Positions 18,059 to 28,864 of a stretch of 64,000 bases of DNA are shown here, piece after piece. Every line of letters starts with the position of its first letter. The stretch's first letter is position 1. A program made the position numbers and the translations under genes. The DNA is from Pseudomonas frederiksbergensis (GTDB lineage: Bacteria; Pseudomonadota; Gammaproteobacteria; Pseudomonadales; Pseudomonadaceae): contig NZ_FNTF01000002.1 in assembly GCF_900105495.1 (NCBI RefSeq), positions 2,331,501 through 2,395,500 of the forward strand, in the 5' to 3' direction. The notes under the pieces were generated by a model. The model did no database searches, had not been told where the DNA came from, and worked only from the letters and a program-made list of their open reading frames with translations.

Positions 18059-19074
18059 GGCGCACCCCGTTCCAGTCTGGAAGCGGCAAACCGCTCCAGC
18101 GCCGGCACACAGAGGTTCATCAACAGGACGGCAAAGGCGACGCCGTCCGGATAGCCACCCCAGGTACGAATCAGATACGTCAGCAGCCCGACGCCCACGC
18201 CAAACAGCAGTCGCGCGCTGGGGCTTTTTGCGCCGGACACCGGTTCCGTGACGATGAAGAATGCGCCCAGCATGCTCGCGCCAGTGAGCAGATGAAACAG
18301 CGGCGAACCGTGGGAGTCGGAGCCCGAGCCGTTCCAGCACAGCAGGCTGATGATGAACAGGCTGGCGAGCATGCCGACCGGCGCATGCCAGCTGAACACC
18401 CGTCGTTGCAGCAGAAACGCACCGCCCGCCAGAAAGGCCAGGTTGACCCATTCCATGCCTCGGCCGCCGAAATGACCGAACGCCGGGTTGGCGGTAAACA
18501 GTTCATCCATCGTCAGGCTTTTGTTGATCCGCAGGCTGTCCAGCGCCGTGGCCTGGACCCAGGCATCCGGAGCCTGGCTGAGGCTGAACCCGAACACCTG
18601 CTGCAAACCGCCGATCAGGTCCAGTCCATGGGACGACGGCCAGAGGGTCATCTGTTGGGGAAAGGTCACCAGCACCAGGGCGAAGCCCAGCATTGCCGGG
18701 TTGAACGGGTTCTTGCCAACGCCGCCGTACAGGTGTTTGCCAAATACCATCGCGCACGCTGCGGCGAAGACCGTCAGCCACCACGGGCAATACGGCGGCA
18801 GGGCCAGCGCCAACAGCGTCGCGCTGACCAGTGCGCTGCCGTCGCTCAAGGTTGGCTTGAGCGCCTGCTTGCGCAAGCGCAACACGGCCGCTTCAACGGC
18901 CAGTGCGGTAACACCCGTCAGAACCAGGTTGATCAACACGCCCCAGCCATACAGCCAGAAAAACACCAGCAGCCCCGGCACGGTGGCCAGCAATACCAGC
19001 TTCATGGCTTGCTGAAGGCGCTCATCGACCGATTCAAGGGGCGGCATAGGCATCCACCTGACGCTCGGCTTCAT
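18055..19074 (-). CDS. rsxD: Rnf/Rsx complex subunit RsxD (covalent FMN subunit)
   Basis: 339 residues with nine or ten membrane segments. Landmarks are [16 protein letters not shown] (112-127), the flavinylation loop D170-AWVQ-A-T176 with the presumed FMN-Thr176, and the [10 protein letters not shown] helix. ATG at 19074 overlaps the rsxB end by 41 nt; internal ATGs at 19053 and 19047 are alternative starts with smaller overlap. In a canonical operon rsxC would precede rsxD; here rsxB does. Confidence 0.85.
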   Translation of the reverse strand: MKPSVRWMPMPPLESVDERLQQAMKLVLLATVPGLLVFFWLYGWGVLINLVLTGVTALAVEAAVLRLRKQALKPTLSDGSALVSATLLALALPPYCPWWLTVFAAACAMVFGKHLYGGVGKNPFNPAMLGFALVLVTFPQQMTLWPSSHGLDLIGGLQQVFGFSLSQAPDAWVQATALDSLRINKSLTMDELFTANPAFGHFGGRGMEWVNLAFLAGGAFLLQRRVFSWHAPVGMLASLFIISLLCWNGSGSDSHGSPLFHLLTGASMLGAFFIVTEPVSGAKSPSARLLFGVGVGLLTYLIRTWGGYPDGVAFAVLLMNLCVPALERFAASRLERGAP

Positions 19075-20044
19075 TTACCGCCAGTTCCAGGGCTTCAATC
19101 TGCTCAGCCGGCGCTTTGCTGGCCTGGGCTTTCTTGAGTTCGGTGCGGCGCATGGCCAACTGGATCTTTGCCCGATTCAGCTGCGCATTTTTCGCCGGAA
19201 CGACGGGGGCCGCGGCTGGCGGTGCAGCACTTTCCAGTTTCGCCAACGCCTGTTCGGCAGCCTCGAATTGCTGTTGCAAGACGATCAGTTGCGACTGCTG
19301 TTCGAAGGTCGGCGGATGCCCGAAGGCCTTGAGTGACTTGTTCAGTTGCGCCCGACTCATCGCCAGATCGATCTTGGCCTTTTTCAACGCCGCATCGGCA
19401 TTGGCTGCCTTCTGTACACGGACACGCTCAAGAGCGGCTTGAACCGGGTCGAGTGTCGCTACCTCACTGTGCTGGGCGGCGCGCTGGGCCCGGGCCTGAC
19501 GCTCGGCGATTTTCTGTTCTTCTTCGCGATGCAGGCGCGCGTTGCGCTGTTCGAATCGCTGCCGTGCGTGATTGCGTTTGGCCGTCCGGGCGCGTTGCTC
19601 CTCAAGGCTGAACGCCAGACCGCCGACAACCGGCAGCACCGTGTCCAGCGGCAATGGCCGCATCTCGATGCAATCCACCGGGCAGGGCGCCACGCACAAG
19701 TCGCAACCGGTGCATTCATCGATGATCACCGTGTGCATCAATTTCGCCGCGCCGACAATGGCATCCACAGGGCATGCCTGGATGCACTTGGTGCAACCAA
19801 TACACTCCGCTTCACGAATATAGGCGATCTGCGCCGGGGCCGAACCGCGACTGACGTCCAGTTCCAGCACTGGCACTTTCAACAGCTCGGCCAGGGCCGC
19901 GATGGTCTCGCTGCCGCCGGGCGGGCATTTGTTGATCGGTTCGCCATTGGCAATGCCTTCGGCGTACGGTTTGCATCCGGGGTGGCCGCACTTGCCGCAT
20001 TGGGTCTGCGGCAACAGGGCGTCGATGCGTTGAATCAGACTCAT
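19034..20044 (-). CDS. rsxB: RsxB-like ferredoxin with RsxC-like C-terminal tail
   Basis: 336 residues versus ~190 in E. coli. The RnfB iron–sulfur domain begins almost at the N-terminus with C16, C19, C24 and C40. Two [4Fe-4S] ferredoxin motifs follow (C81-x2-C-x2-C-x3-C91P and C111-x2-C-x2-C-x3-C121P). The usual N-terminal transmembrane helix is absent. From ~150 to the end the protein is a charged, Ala/Lys/Arg/Gln-rich helical region with repeated blocks ([34 protein letters not shown]) resembling the C-terminal tail of RsxC. The start overlaps the rsxA stop (ATGA). Confidence 0.85.
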   Translation of the reverse strand: MSLIQRIDALLPQTQCGKCGHPGCKPYAEGIANGEPINKCPPGGSETIAALAELLKVPVLELDVSRGSAPAQIAYIREAECIGCTKCIQACPVDAIVGAAKLMHTVIIDECTGCDLCVAPCPVDCIEMRPLPLDTVLPVVGGLAFSLEEQRARTAKRNHARQRFEQRNARLHREEEQKIAERQARAQRAAQHSEVATLDPVQAALERVRVQKAANADAALKKAKIDLAMSRAQLNKSLKAFGHPPTFEQQSQLIVLQQQFEAAEQALAKLESAAPPAAAPVVPAKNAQLNRAKIQLAMRRTELKKAQASKAPAEQIEALELAVNEAERQVDAYAAP

Positions 20045-20610
20045 GTTTTGATCAGTCCGCTGAATCCGAGAAAGGCCACTGCTATCAGTCCAGCGCCGAT
20101 CAGGTCGATGGGCAGGCCGCGAAAGGGCAGGGGGATATCATTTTCGAGGGTGCGTTGGCGCAAGTCGCTGAACAGGCTCAGTACCAGCCAGAACCCCAGC
20201 CCGGCGCCCAGGCTCAGGGCCACGGCGTGGAAGAAGCCTTTGTCGTCCTGAGCATTGAGCAGCGTCAAGCCGAGTACGCCGGCGTTGCCCAGCAGCAGGG
20301 GCCAGAGGCCATTGAACGCAAATTTTGGAAGTGACCGGGAAAGCACTTTCAGCAGCGGGCCAATCAGCAGAACGCTTAATGGCAGGAAGACAAAAAGGCG
20401 CAGCGACGTCAGCTCCAGCGGGACCAGCAACCAACGGTAGGCCACGTAGCCCAGCGTGCCGACGATCAGCATCAAACACGTGGTCGCAAGGCCCAATGCG
20501 TGAACTTGCCGATGCTCGTTGCCCAGCAGCGGATCGACGCCCAGCGGCCAGTGCAACACGAGGTTGTTGATCAGGGCAGTGCTGATAAGCGTAAGAAGCA
20601 ATTCGGTCAT
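20041..20610 (-). CDS. rsxA: Rnf/Rsx complex subunit RsxA, cysteine-less variant
   Basis: 189 residues and six membrane helices, first gene of the rsx operon. The overall match to RsxA is clear (INNLVL near 14, [14 protein letters not shown] and FLGFSGL at the C-terminus). Both cysteines that in RnfA/NqrE hold the intramembrane [2Fe-2S] cluster are replaced: LGLCP becomes LGVDP (Asp26) and TNCAVLG becomes GNAGVLG (Ala110). This argues against a standard cluster at the RsxA/RsxE interface. Confidence 0.85.
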   Translation of the reverse strand: MTELLLTLISTALINNLVLHWPLGVDPLLGNEHRQVHALGLATTCLMLIVGTLGYVAYRWLLVPLELTSLRLFVFLPLSVLLIGPLLKVLSRSLPKFAFNGLWPLLLGNAGVLGLTLLNAQDDKGFFHAVALSLGAGLGFWLVLSLFSDLRQRTLENDIPLPFRGLPIDLIGAGLIAVAFLGFSGLIKT

Positions 20611-20701
20611 GGTCGTGCCGGCAAGAACGGGGCTTTTTAACGGAGCGGTCTAAAAAGCTTAGGCATTATCCGGCAAGGACGGAGGGTGGGCCAGACATGA
20701 A

Positions 20702-20736
20702 AATCCCACAGTCGCGCCAGGCACGACTGTGGGATT
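20702..20736 (-). terminator. Terminator after metG
   Basis: AATCCCACAGTCG / CGACTGTGGGATT inverted repeat with a short loop, 17 nt beyond the metG stop and upstream of rsxA. The trailing T/A tract on the minus strand is modest. Confidence 0.6.
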
Positions 20737-20752
20737 GGTTTACCGCACAGCC

Positions 20753-22804
20753 TTACTTGATGCGCTGGCCTGGCTTGGCGCCGCTGTCAGGGCTGAGCAG
20801 GTAGATTTCTTCACCGCCAGGGCCGGCCGCCATCACCATGCCTTCGGAGATGCCGAACTTCATTTTCCGGGGCTTGAGGTTGGCGATCATCATGGTCAGG
20901 CGACCATTGAGCTTGGACGGATCCGGATAAGCGCTCTTGATCCCGGAGAACACGTTGCGTTGCTCGTCACCGATGTCCAGGGTCAGGCGCAGCAGTTTGT
21001 CGGCACCTTCCACGTGTTCGGCCTTGAGGATCAGGGCGACGCGCAGGTCGATAGCGGCAAAGGTATCGAACTCGATTTCCGGTGACAGCGGATCCTTGGC
21101 CAGTTCGCCATTGCCGGCAGGTGCAGCATCGCCGGTGTCGGTAGCGCTGGCGGTCAGGTCTTCTTTCGAGGCGTCGCTCATGGCTTGCACTTTTACCGGG
21201 TCGATACGGGTCATCAACGGTTTGAACTCGTTCAGTTGATGGTTGCTGAGCAAGGTCGCGTGGTCGTCCCAGGTCAGCGGCGCGACGTTCAGGAACGCCT
21301 CGGCGTCGGCGGCCAGCAGCGGCAGCACCGGCTTGAGGAAAATCACCAGCTGGCGGAACAGGTTGACGCCCAGGGCGCAGATGGCCTGGACTTCGTCTTG
21401 CTTGCCTTCTTGTTTGTTCAGCGACCACGGCGCCTTGTCGGCAATCCAGGCATTGGCACGGTCGGCCAGGCCCATGATCTCGCGCATGGCGCGGGCGAAG
21501 TCGCGAGCCTCGTAGGCTTCGGCGATGCTCGGCGCTGCGGCGAGGAACGCTTCGGTCAGTTCCGGCGCGGCATTGCCCGCCACCAGTACACCGGCGTTGC
21601 CTTTATGGATGAAACCGGCGCAACGGCTGGCAATGTTGACGACTTTGCCGACCAGATCGGAATTGACCTTCTGCACGAAGTCTTCGAGGTTCAGGTCCAG
21701 GTCATCGACGCCACGGCTCAGCTTGGCCGCGTAGTAGTAACGCAGGTATTCCGGCGACAGGTGGTCGAGATAGGTCCGGGCCTTGATGAAGGTGCCGCGG
21801 GATTTGGACATTTTCTGACCGTTGACGGTCAGGTAGCCGTGTACGTTGATACCGGTCGGTTTACGGAAACCGGCGCCTTCGAGCATGGCTGGCCAGAACA
21901 GGGCGTGGAAGTTGACGATGTCCTTGCCGATGAAATGGTACAGCTCGGCGGTGGAATCCTTGCCCCAGAACGCGTCGAAGTCCAGTTCCGGCGTGCGGTC
22001 GCAAAGGTTCTTGAAGCTGGCCATGTAGCCGATCGGCGCATCCAGCCAGACGTAGAAGTACTTGCCTGGCTCGTCGGGGATTTCGAAACCGAAGTACGGC
22101 GCATCACGGGAGATGTCCCACTGTTGCAGGCCGGCGTCCAGCCATTCGGCGATTTTGTTCGCCACGGCTTCTTGCAGGGTACCGCTGCGGGTCCAGGCTT
22201 GCAGCATTTCCTGGAAGTCCGGCAGTTTGAAGAAGAAGTGCTGGGAATCCTTGAGCACCGGAGTGGCGCCGGAGATCGCCGACTTTGGATCCTTCAGGTC
22301 GGTTGGCGCGTAGGTCGCACCGCATTTTTCGCAGTTGTCGCCGTACTGGTCTTCGGTGCCGCATTTCGGGCAGGTGCCCTTGATGAAGCGGTCGGCCAGG
22401 AACATTTTCTTTTCCGGGTCGAAGTACTGAGTGATCGAGCGCGTGGCAATGTGCCCGGCGTCGCGCAGCTTCAGGTAGATCTGGCTCGACAGCTCACGGT
22501 TTTCTTCGGCGTGAGTGGAGTGGAAGTTGTCGAAGTCCACCAGGAACTCGGCAAAGTCGGCGCTGTGTTCAGCCTGGACGTTGGCGATCAGTTGTTCCGG
22601 GGTGATGCCTTCCTTTTCCGCGCGCAACATGATGGCCGAACCGTGGGCGTCGTCGGCGCAGACATAAATGCATTGATTGCCGCGGTGCTTCTGGAAGCGC
22701 ACCCACATATCGGTCTGGATGTATTCCAGCATGTGGCCAAGATGGATCGAACCATTGGCATAGGGCAGGGCGCTGGTGACGAGGATCTTGCGTGGCTCGG
22801 ACAT
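20753..22804 (-). CDS. metG: Methionyl-tRNA synthetase
   Basis: 683 residues. The HIGH signature appears as NGSIHLGH near 18-25. A zinc knuckle ([17 protein letters not shown]) lies near 145-165. The KMSKS loop is near 335, and a C-terminal EMAP-like tRNA-binding/dimerisation domain spans about 580-683. The linker before that domain is Ala/Asp-rich. Divergent from mrp. Confidence 0.97.
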   Translation of the reverse strand: MSEPRKILVTSALPYANGSIHLGHMLEYIQTDMWVRFQKHRGNQCIYVCADDAHGSAIMLRAEKEGITPEQLIANVQAEHSADFAEFLVDFDNFHSTHAEENRELSSQIYLKLRDAGHIATRSITQYFDPEKKMFLADRFIKGTCPKCGTEDQYGDNCEKCGATYAPTDLKDPKSAISGATPVLKDSQHFFFKLPDFQEMLQAWTRSGTLQEAVANKIAEWLDAGLQQWDISRDAPYFGFEIPDEPGKYFYVWLDAPIGYMASFKNLCDRTPELDFDAFWGKDSTAELYHFIGKDIVNFHALFWPAMLEGAGFRKPTGINVHGYLTVNGQKMSKSRGTFIKARTYLDHLSPEYLRYYYAAKLSRGVDDLDLNLEDFVQKVNSDLVGKVVNIASRCAGFIHKGNAGVLVAGNAAPELTEAFLAAAPSIAEAYEARDFARAMREIMGLADRANAWIADKAPWSLNKQEGKQDEVQAICALGVNLFRQLVIFLKPVLPLLAADAEAFLNVAPLTWDDHATLLSNHQLNEFKPLMTRIDPVKVQAMSDASKEDLTASATDTGDAAPAGNGELAKDPLSPEIEFDTFAAIDLRVALILKAEHVEGADKLLRLTLDIGDEQRNVFSGIKSAYPDPSKLNGRLTMMIANLKPRKMKFGISEGMVMAAGPGGEEIYLLSPDSGAKPGQRIK

Positions 22805-23171
22805 GGGGCTCGGCTACTTGATGAAACGGAGGTCGGCCACTATAAAGCGCTGGCGTATATTTTTCACCCTTCGGGCCTGTTTCCGAATGCATCGCCTCTG
22901 AAAAGAGTGGTGATGAGTTTGCTTGGTGCAGGTGGGCTTTTGTGGCGAGGGAGCTTGCTCCCGCTGGGTGGCGAAGCCGCCCCAACCCCTGTAACCCGGT
23001 TCCGACAGAAGGATCGCATCAACTTGATTACGACTGCTGCGCAGCCGAGCGGGAGCAAGCTCCCTCGCCACCAGGATGTGTTTGCCACAAATCATCGTGG
23101 GGCATGCCGTCTATGATGTAGAACGGTTAGGATACCCGCCTGATTTTTCAGTCTTGCTATCGGAGTTGCCC
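22805..23171. other. Intergenic region metG / mrp
   Basis: 367 bp between divergent genes. It is largely occupied by the REP element at 22942-23071; the remaining DNA holds the two promoters. Confidence 0.6.
22942..23071. repeat. REP-type inverted repeat, GTGGCGAGGGAGC family
   Basis: The outer arms GTGGCGAGGGAGCTTGCTCC and its complement (GGAGCAAGCTCCCTCGCCAC) lie ~90 bp apart. Inside are a GGTGGCGAAGCCGCC palindrome and a variable core. A second copy with the same layout is at 51982-52117. Confidence 0.85.
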
Positions 23172-24266
23172 ATGAGCGCCGTCAATCGCGCAGCGGTGGA
23201 AGCCGTCCTTCGCCAATACACCGACCCTTACCTGAACCTGGACCCGGTCAGCGCCGGGTGCGTTCGCAGCATCGACATTCAGGGTGATCGCGTCAGCGTC
23301 CAGTTGGAGCTGGGTTATGCCGCCGGCCTGTTCAAGAGTGGCTGGGCGCAGTTGCTGCAAATGGCCATTGAAGGGCTGGACGGCGTGACCATCGCTCGCG
23401 TCGAGATCACCAGTGTCATTGCCGCACACAAGGCTCAAGCGCAGATCCCGGGCCTGGCCAACGTCAAGAACGTGGTCGCCGTGGCGTCCGGCAAGGGCGG
23501 TGTGGGTAAATCGACGACCGCCGCCAACCTGGCCCTGGCCCTGGCCCGCGAAGGCGCCAAGGTCGGGATTCTCGACGCGGATATCTACGGTCCGAGCCAA
23601 GGCATCATGTTCGGCATCCCTGAAGGCACCCGGCCCCAGGTCAAGGATCAGAAGTGGTTCATTCCGATCGAGTCCCATGGTGTCGAAGTCATGTCCATGG
23701 CGTTCCTGACTGACGACAACACGCCGATGGTCTGGCGCGGACCGATGGTTTCCGGCGCCTTGTTGCAACTGGTCACTCAAACCGCCTGGGGCGACCTGGA
23801 TTACCTGGTCATCGACATGCCGCCAGGCACCGGCGACATCCAGCTGACCCTGGCGCAGAAAGTCCCGGTAGCCGGCGCGGTGATCGTTACCACGCCGCAA
23901 GACCTGGCATTGCTGGACGCACGCAAGGGCGTGGAGATGTTCCGCAAGGTCAACATTCCGGTGCTGGGCGTAGTGGAAAACATGGCCGTGCACATCTGCT
24001 CCAACTGCGGGCATGCCGAGCATCTGTTCGGTGAGGGCGGTGGTGTGAAGCTGGCCAACCAGTACGGCGTCGAGCTGCTGGCTTCGTTGCCGCTGGCGAT
24101 GGCCATCCGCGAACAGGCCGACGGCGGCAAGCCAACGGTGATCGCCGAGCCCGACAGCCCGATTGCAATGGTTTACCAGGAACTGGCCCGCCATGTCGGC
24201 GCGCGGATCGTGTTGCAGGAAGCGGTATCGCCCGCGATGCCCAATATCACCATCAGCGACGATTAA
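23172..24266 (+). CDS. apbC: Iron–sulfur cluster carrier protein Mrp/ApbC
   Basis: P-loop NTPase that binds and transfers [4Fe-4S] clusters. In 364 residues an N-terminal MIP18-like domain (1-85) precedes the deviant Walker A GKGGVGKST (107-115) with its two Lys, DADIYGPSQ, and the cluster-binding CSNC motif near 283. Start at MSAVNRAAVE (23172). The gene is divergent from metG, as in many gamma-proteobacteria. Confidence 0.94.
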   Translation: MSAVNRAAVEAVLRQYTDPYLNLDPVSAGCVRSIDIQGDRVSVQLELGYAAGLFKSGWAQLLQMAIEGLDGVTIARVEITSVIAAHKAQAQIPGLANVKNVVAVASGKGGVGKSTTAANLALALAREGAKVGILDADIYGPSQGIMFGIPEGTRPQVKDQKWFIPIESHGVEVMSMAFLTDDNTPMVWRGPMVSGALLQLVTQTAWGDLDYLVIDMPPGTGDIQLTLAQKVPVAGAVIVTTPQDLALLDARKGVEMFRKVNIPVLGVVENMAVHICSNCGHAEHLFGEGGGVKLANQYGVELLASLPLAMAIREQADGGKPTVIAEPDSPIAMVYQELARHVGARIVLQEAVSPAMPNITISDD

Positions 24267-24289
24267 TTCACTGAAGGAATGCAATCCCC

Positions 24290-24317
24290 TGTGGGAGCGA
24301 GCAAGCCCGCTCCCACA
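24290..24317. repeat. Short REP hairpin, TGTGGGAGC family
   Basis: TGTGGGAGCGAGC / GCCCGCTCCCACA stem-loop 23 nt after the mrp stop and before the convergent SDR gene. It may also act as the terminator. Confidence 0.75.
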
Positions 24318-24335
24318 TTTGTTTTGTGTCGGGAT

Positions 24336-25094
24336 TTAGATCCGCAACCCGCCATCCAGCTCCAGAATCCGACCGCTGATGTAGTCGTTCTCGAAGATGT
24401 ACGCCGCCGAATGGGCGATCTCTTCAGGCGTGCCCATGCGCTTGAGTGGAATCACTGACGTTATCTTCTCCAGCGCCTCAGGCTTCATGCTCAGCGTCAT
24501 TTCGGTTTCGATAAAACCCGGTGCAATGCCTGCCACGCGAATACCGTAGCGTGCCAATTCCTTCGCCCAGGTCACGGTCATCGCAGCGACACCGGCTTTG
24601 GCGGCGGAGTAGTTGGTCTGGCCGGCGTTGCCCGCACGGGAGATCGACGAGATATTAATGATCGTGCCGCTGTTGTTCAGCTCGATCATTTTGGCCGCGA
24701 CTTCACGGGTGCACAGGAACACCCCCGTCAGATTGACGTCAATGACCGACTGCCACTGGGCCAGGCTCATCTTGGTCATCTCGCCGTCCTTGACCTTGAT
24801 GAGCAAGCCATCGCGCAGGATCCCGGCGTTGTTGATCAGGCCATGGATCGCACCGAAGTCTTCGGCCACCTGGGCGACCATATGCGTCACTTGCTCTTCA
24901 TTGGCGACATTGCACAGATAAGCGCGAGCCTCGACGCCTTTGGCCTTGCAAGCGACGACGGTGTCGTCGAGCTTTTCCTGGTTCAGGTCCACCAGCGCCA
25001 GCTTCGCGCCTTTACCGGCGAAATACTCGGCCATGGAACGGCCTAAACCCTGGCAACCGCCCGTGATAATGATTACTTTGTCAGTGAGTTGCAT
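24336..25094 (-). CDS. SDR oxidoreductase, FabG-like
   Basis: 252-residue classical short-chain dehydrogenase. The cofactor motif is [12 protein letters not shown] (12-24), the NNAG motif is present, and the catalytic Ser and YxxxK (YSAAK) sit near 155-170. The C-terminal [10 protein letters not shown] is FabG-like. ATG at 25094 is preferred to 25100 because GGGG sits 7 nt before it. The substrate is not identifiable; it is annotated in relatives as 3-oxoacyl-ACP reductase but is not the fab-operon FabG. It resembles PA4389 in position. Confidence 0.85.
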   Translation of the reverse strand: MQLTDKVIIITGGCQGLGRSMAEYFAGKGAKLALVDLNQEKLDDTVVACKAKGVEARAYLCNVANEEQVTHMVAQVAEDFGAIHGLINNAGILRDGLLIKVKDGEMTKMSLAQWQSVIDVNLTGVFLCTREVAAKMIELNNSGTIINISSISRAGNAGQTNYSAAKAGVAAMTVTWAKELARYGIRVAGIAPGFIETEMTLSMKPEALEKITSVIPLKRMGTPEEIAHSAAYIFENDYISGRILELDGGLRI

Positions 25095-25262
25095 TCGCAT
25101 GCCCCAATAGCAGGTCAGAGGTGTGGTTTCCTTTTAGAGAGTAGCCTCTCGATCTGCACCTGATGCGGCCTGGCTGCACATGAGAACTGCCCCGATAGCG
25201 CTCTGGAACTTATCCCAGGCGCCTGTCCGTTTTTTTGACGGATTCTAATAAGGAGTCATAAA

Positions 25263-25994
25263 TTGAGCGTTGAAGCGGCCAAGAATGCCCGAGAATTGCT
25301 TCTCAAGGAATACCGTGGAGTGCTCTCGACGCATTCCAAGGCGATGCCCGGTTTCCCGTTTGGCTCCGTGGTTCCGTACTGTCTGGACGCACAGGGCTGG
25401 CCGCTGATCCTTATCAGCCGTATCGCCCAGCACACCCATAACCTGCAGAAAGATCCAAAATGCTCACTGTTTGTGGGCGAGCGCGGGGCCGAAGACGTGC
25501 AAGCCGTTGGTCGCCTGACCTACCTCGCCGAAGCCGAAAAGCTCGAGGACGAGGCCGCCATCGACGCGGCGGCTGAGCGTTACTACCGCTATTTCCCTGA
25601 TTCGCAGAGCTACCACAAGGCTCATGATTTCGATTTCTGGGTGCTCAAACCGGTACGCCACCGTTACATCGGCGGCTTCGGTGCGATTCACTGGGTCGAT
25701 CAGTTAACGCTGGCCAACCCGTTCGCCGGAAAAGCCGAAGCGAGCATGGTCGAGCACATGAATGCCGATCACGCCAAAGCCATCGCCCATTACGTCGAAA
25801 TGGCGGGCCTGCCGAAAACCGAGCCGGCGCAACTGGCGGGTATCGACACCGAAGGCATGCACCTGCGCATTGGCCAGGGGCTCTATTGGTTGCCGTTTCA
25901 AGCGCCGTGCAATACGCCGACACAAGTGCGCGAAGCCTTGGTTTTCCTGGCTCACGCCGAACATTGGCCAAAAAATGAAGGGGCCGACGCTTGA
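25263..25994 (+). CDS. HugZ-like haem-utilisation / pyridoxamine-phosphate-oxidase-fold protein
   Basis: 243 residues. An N-terminal FMN-binding split-barrel domain (about 10-145; GFPFGSVVPYCLD, PKCSLFVGER) is followed by a DUF2470 domain (about 160-240; MVEHMNADHAKA). This two-domain architecture is that of HugZ/HutZ haem-degrading enzymes, whose distal His lies in the C-terminal domain. The start codon is TTG at 25263, supported by AAGGAGT 8 nt upstream. It lies 66 nt before fxsA on the same strand. Haem oxygenase activity is inferred, not shown. Confidence 0.8.
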   Translation: MSVEAAKNARELLLKEYRGVLSTHSKAMPGFPFGSVVPYCLDAQGWPLILISRIAQHTHNLQKDPKCSLFVGERGAEDVQAVGRLTYLAEAEKLEDEAAIDAAAERYYRYFPDSQSYHKAHDFDFWVLKPVRHRYIGGFGAIHWVDQLTLANPFAGKAEASMVEHMNADHAKAIAHYVEMAGLPKTEPAQLAGIDTEGMHLRIGQGLYWLPFQAPCNTPTQVREALVFLAHAEHWPKNEGADA

Positions 25995-26060
25995 ATTCAC
26001 GAATTGGCGACGTCATCTAGGGGAGACTGGCAAGGCATTCTTGCGTTGAGGAACCATTTG

Positions 26061-26537
26061 ATGCGCCCTTTTTTGTTGCTCTTTGTACTGTTTCCGGTGT
26101 TGGAGCTGTTCGTATTCGTCAAGGTCAGCGGGGCGATCGGGTTTTTCCCGGCCCTGCTGCTGGTCATTCTCGGCTCGATGCTCGGTGTGTTCGTGCTGCG
26201 TATCGCTGGTCTGGCAACCGCGTTGCGTGCTCGTGAAAGCCTGAACCGCGGCGAGTTGCCGGCCCAGACCATGCTCGAAGGCTTGATGCTGGCGCTGGCG
26301 GGTGGTCTGTTGATCCTGCCGGGCTTCGTCACTGACGTGCTGGGTCTGATCATGTTGCTGCCGATCTCTCGTCGACTGCTGGCCAATAAAATGCGCCAGC
26401 GTGCCGAAGAGGCGGCAATCCGTCAGCGTGCCTTCGCCGACGACCTTCAGCCACGTGGCGGTCCTGCCCCGCGCGAGCCGTTGGGCCGTGAGCCCAACGT
26501 GATCGAAGGCGAATTCGAACACCGCGATACCAAGTAA
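26061..26537 (+). CDS. fxsA: FxsA-family membrane protein
   Basis: 158-residue inner-membrane protein. Hydrophobic segments lie at about 3-20, 25-45 and 75-97, then a cytoplasmic charged tail. FxsA family marks are FPVLELFVFVKV and LILPGFVTDVLGLIMLLP. FxsA was named as a suppressor of F exclusion of phage T7; its normal role is unclear. TTGAGGAACC lies before the ATG. It precedes groESL, as it usually does in gamma-proteobacteria. Confidence 0.92.
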   Translation: MRPFLLLFVLFPVLELFVFVKVSGAIGFFPALLLVILGSMLGVFVLRIAGLATALRARESLNRGELPAQTMLEGLMLALAGGLLILPGFVTDVLGLIMLLPISRRLLANKMRQRAEEAAIRQRAFADDLQPRGGPAPREPLGREPNVIEGEFEHRDTK

Positions 26538-26550
26538 TCCATACCATTGG

Positions 26551-26572
26551 CACGGCACCTTCGGGTGCCGTG
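26551..26572 (+). terminator. Terminator after fxsA
   Basis: CACGGCACC-TTCG-GGTGCCGTG hairpin with a stable UUCG loop, 13 nt after the fxsA stop, followed by TTCGTTT. It separates fxsA from groES. Confidence 0.7.
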
Positions 26573-26615
26573 TTCGTTTGTGGGGCAACAACCTGAAAAA
26601 ATTTGCGTCCTCGCC

Positions 26616-26641
26616 CTTGTAATAAGCTTGCGCGCCCTTAT
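26616..26641 (+). promoter_or_regulatory. Possible sigma-32 heat-shock promoter for groESL
   Basis: CTTGTAA, 12 bp, then CCCTTAT resembles the RpoH pattern CTTGAA-N13-CCCCAT. It lies 145 nt upstream of groES in the expected place. The −10 match is imperfect, so this is tentative. Confidence 0.4.
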
Positions 26642-26785
26642 GTAACGGTCACCGCAAGGTTTCTGGCGAACACGCCAGACAGACTTCCGCGGTTCGCTTG
26701 ACGAACCGCACCCGGCACCGCCGGATTTGTTAAACCCGCCGGGAATACACCGGCCGATGAAAACCACAATTAGGAGAGATCGACA

Positions 26786-27079
26786 ATGAAGCTTCGTCCT
26801 CTGCATGACCGCGTCGTCGTCCGTCGCAGCGAAGAAGAAAAGAAAACCGCTGGCGGCATCGTCCTGCCAGGTTCGGCTGCTGAAAAGCCAAACCAGGGTG
26901 AAGTCCTCGCTGTAGGCCCAGGCAAAGTGCTGGACAACGGTGAAGTGCGTGCACTGTCCGTAAAAGTGGGTGACAAGGTTGTGTTCGGTCCGTACTCCGG
27001 CAGCAACACTGTGAAAGTCGACGGCGAAGACCTGCTGGTAATTGGCGAGAGCGAAATCCTCGCCGTTGTCGAAGGCTGA
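26786..27079 (+). CDS. groES: Co-chaperonin GroES
   Basis: 97 residues, the heptameric lid of GroEL. Landmarks are [13 protein letters not shown] at the N-terminus, the mobile loop [17 protein letters not shown] (20-36), and the roof and C-terminal [19 protein letters not shown] precedes the ATG. Only 49 nt separate it from groEL. Confidence 0.98.
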   Translation: MKLRPLHDRVVVRRSEEEKKTAGGIVLPGSAAEKPNQGEVLAVGPGKVLDNGEVRALSVKVGDKVVFGPYSGSNTVKVDGEDLLVIGESEILAVVEG

Positions 27080-27116
27080 TTCCCCGCTCATTTTCCCGCT
27101 ACTACAAAGTATTTAA

Positions 27117-28772
<1,656 letters not shown>

Positions 28773-28792
28773 GCCAGCCTTCCCCCGTACAT

Positions 28793-28830
28793 AAAAACCC
28801 CGTCTGCGAAAGCAGGCGGGGTTTTTTATT
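28793..28830 (+). terminator. Terminator after groEL
   Basis: AAAAACCCCGTCTGC / GCAGGCGGGGTTTTTT hairpin 20 nt after the groEL stop. Confidence 0.88.
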
Positions 28831-28864
28831 GCCGGGATACAACGGTCACATTTGGATCTGTGTA

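Noticed and set aside
18055..20044. Hidden or frameshifted rsxC between rsxB and rsxD
   Set aside because: RsxB and RsxD frames overlap by 41 nt, and neither the other frames nor the flanks contain an NADH/FMN-binding or RnfC-type ferredoxin motif.
21185..23116. 643-codon open frame on the plus strand
   Set aside because: Antisense to metG and extending through the REP element; no coding signature of its own.
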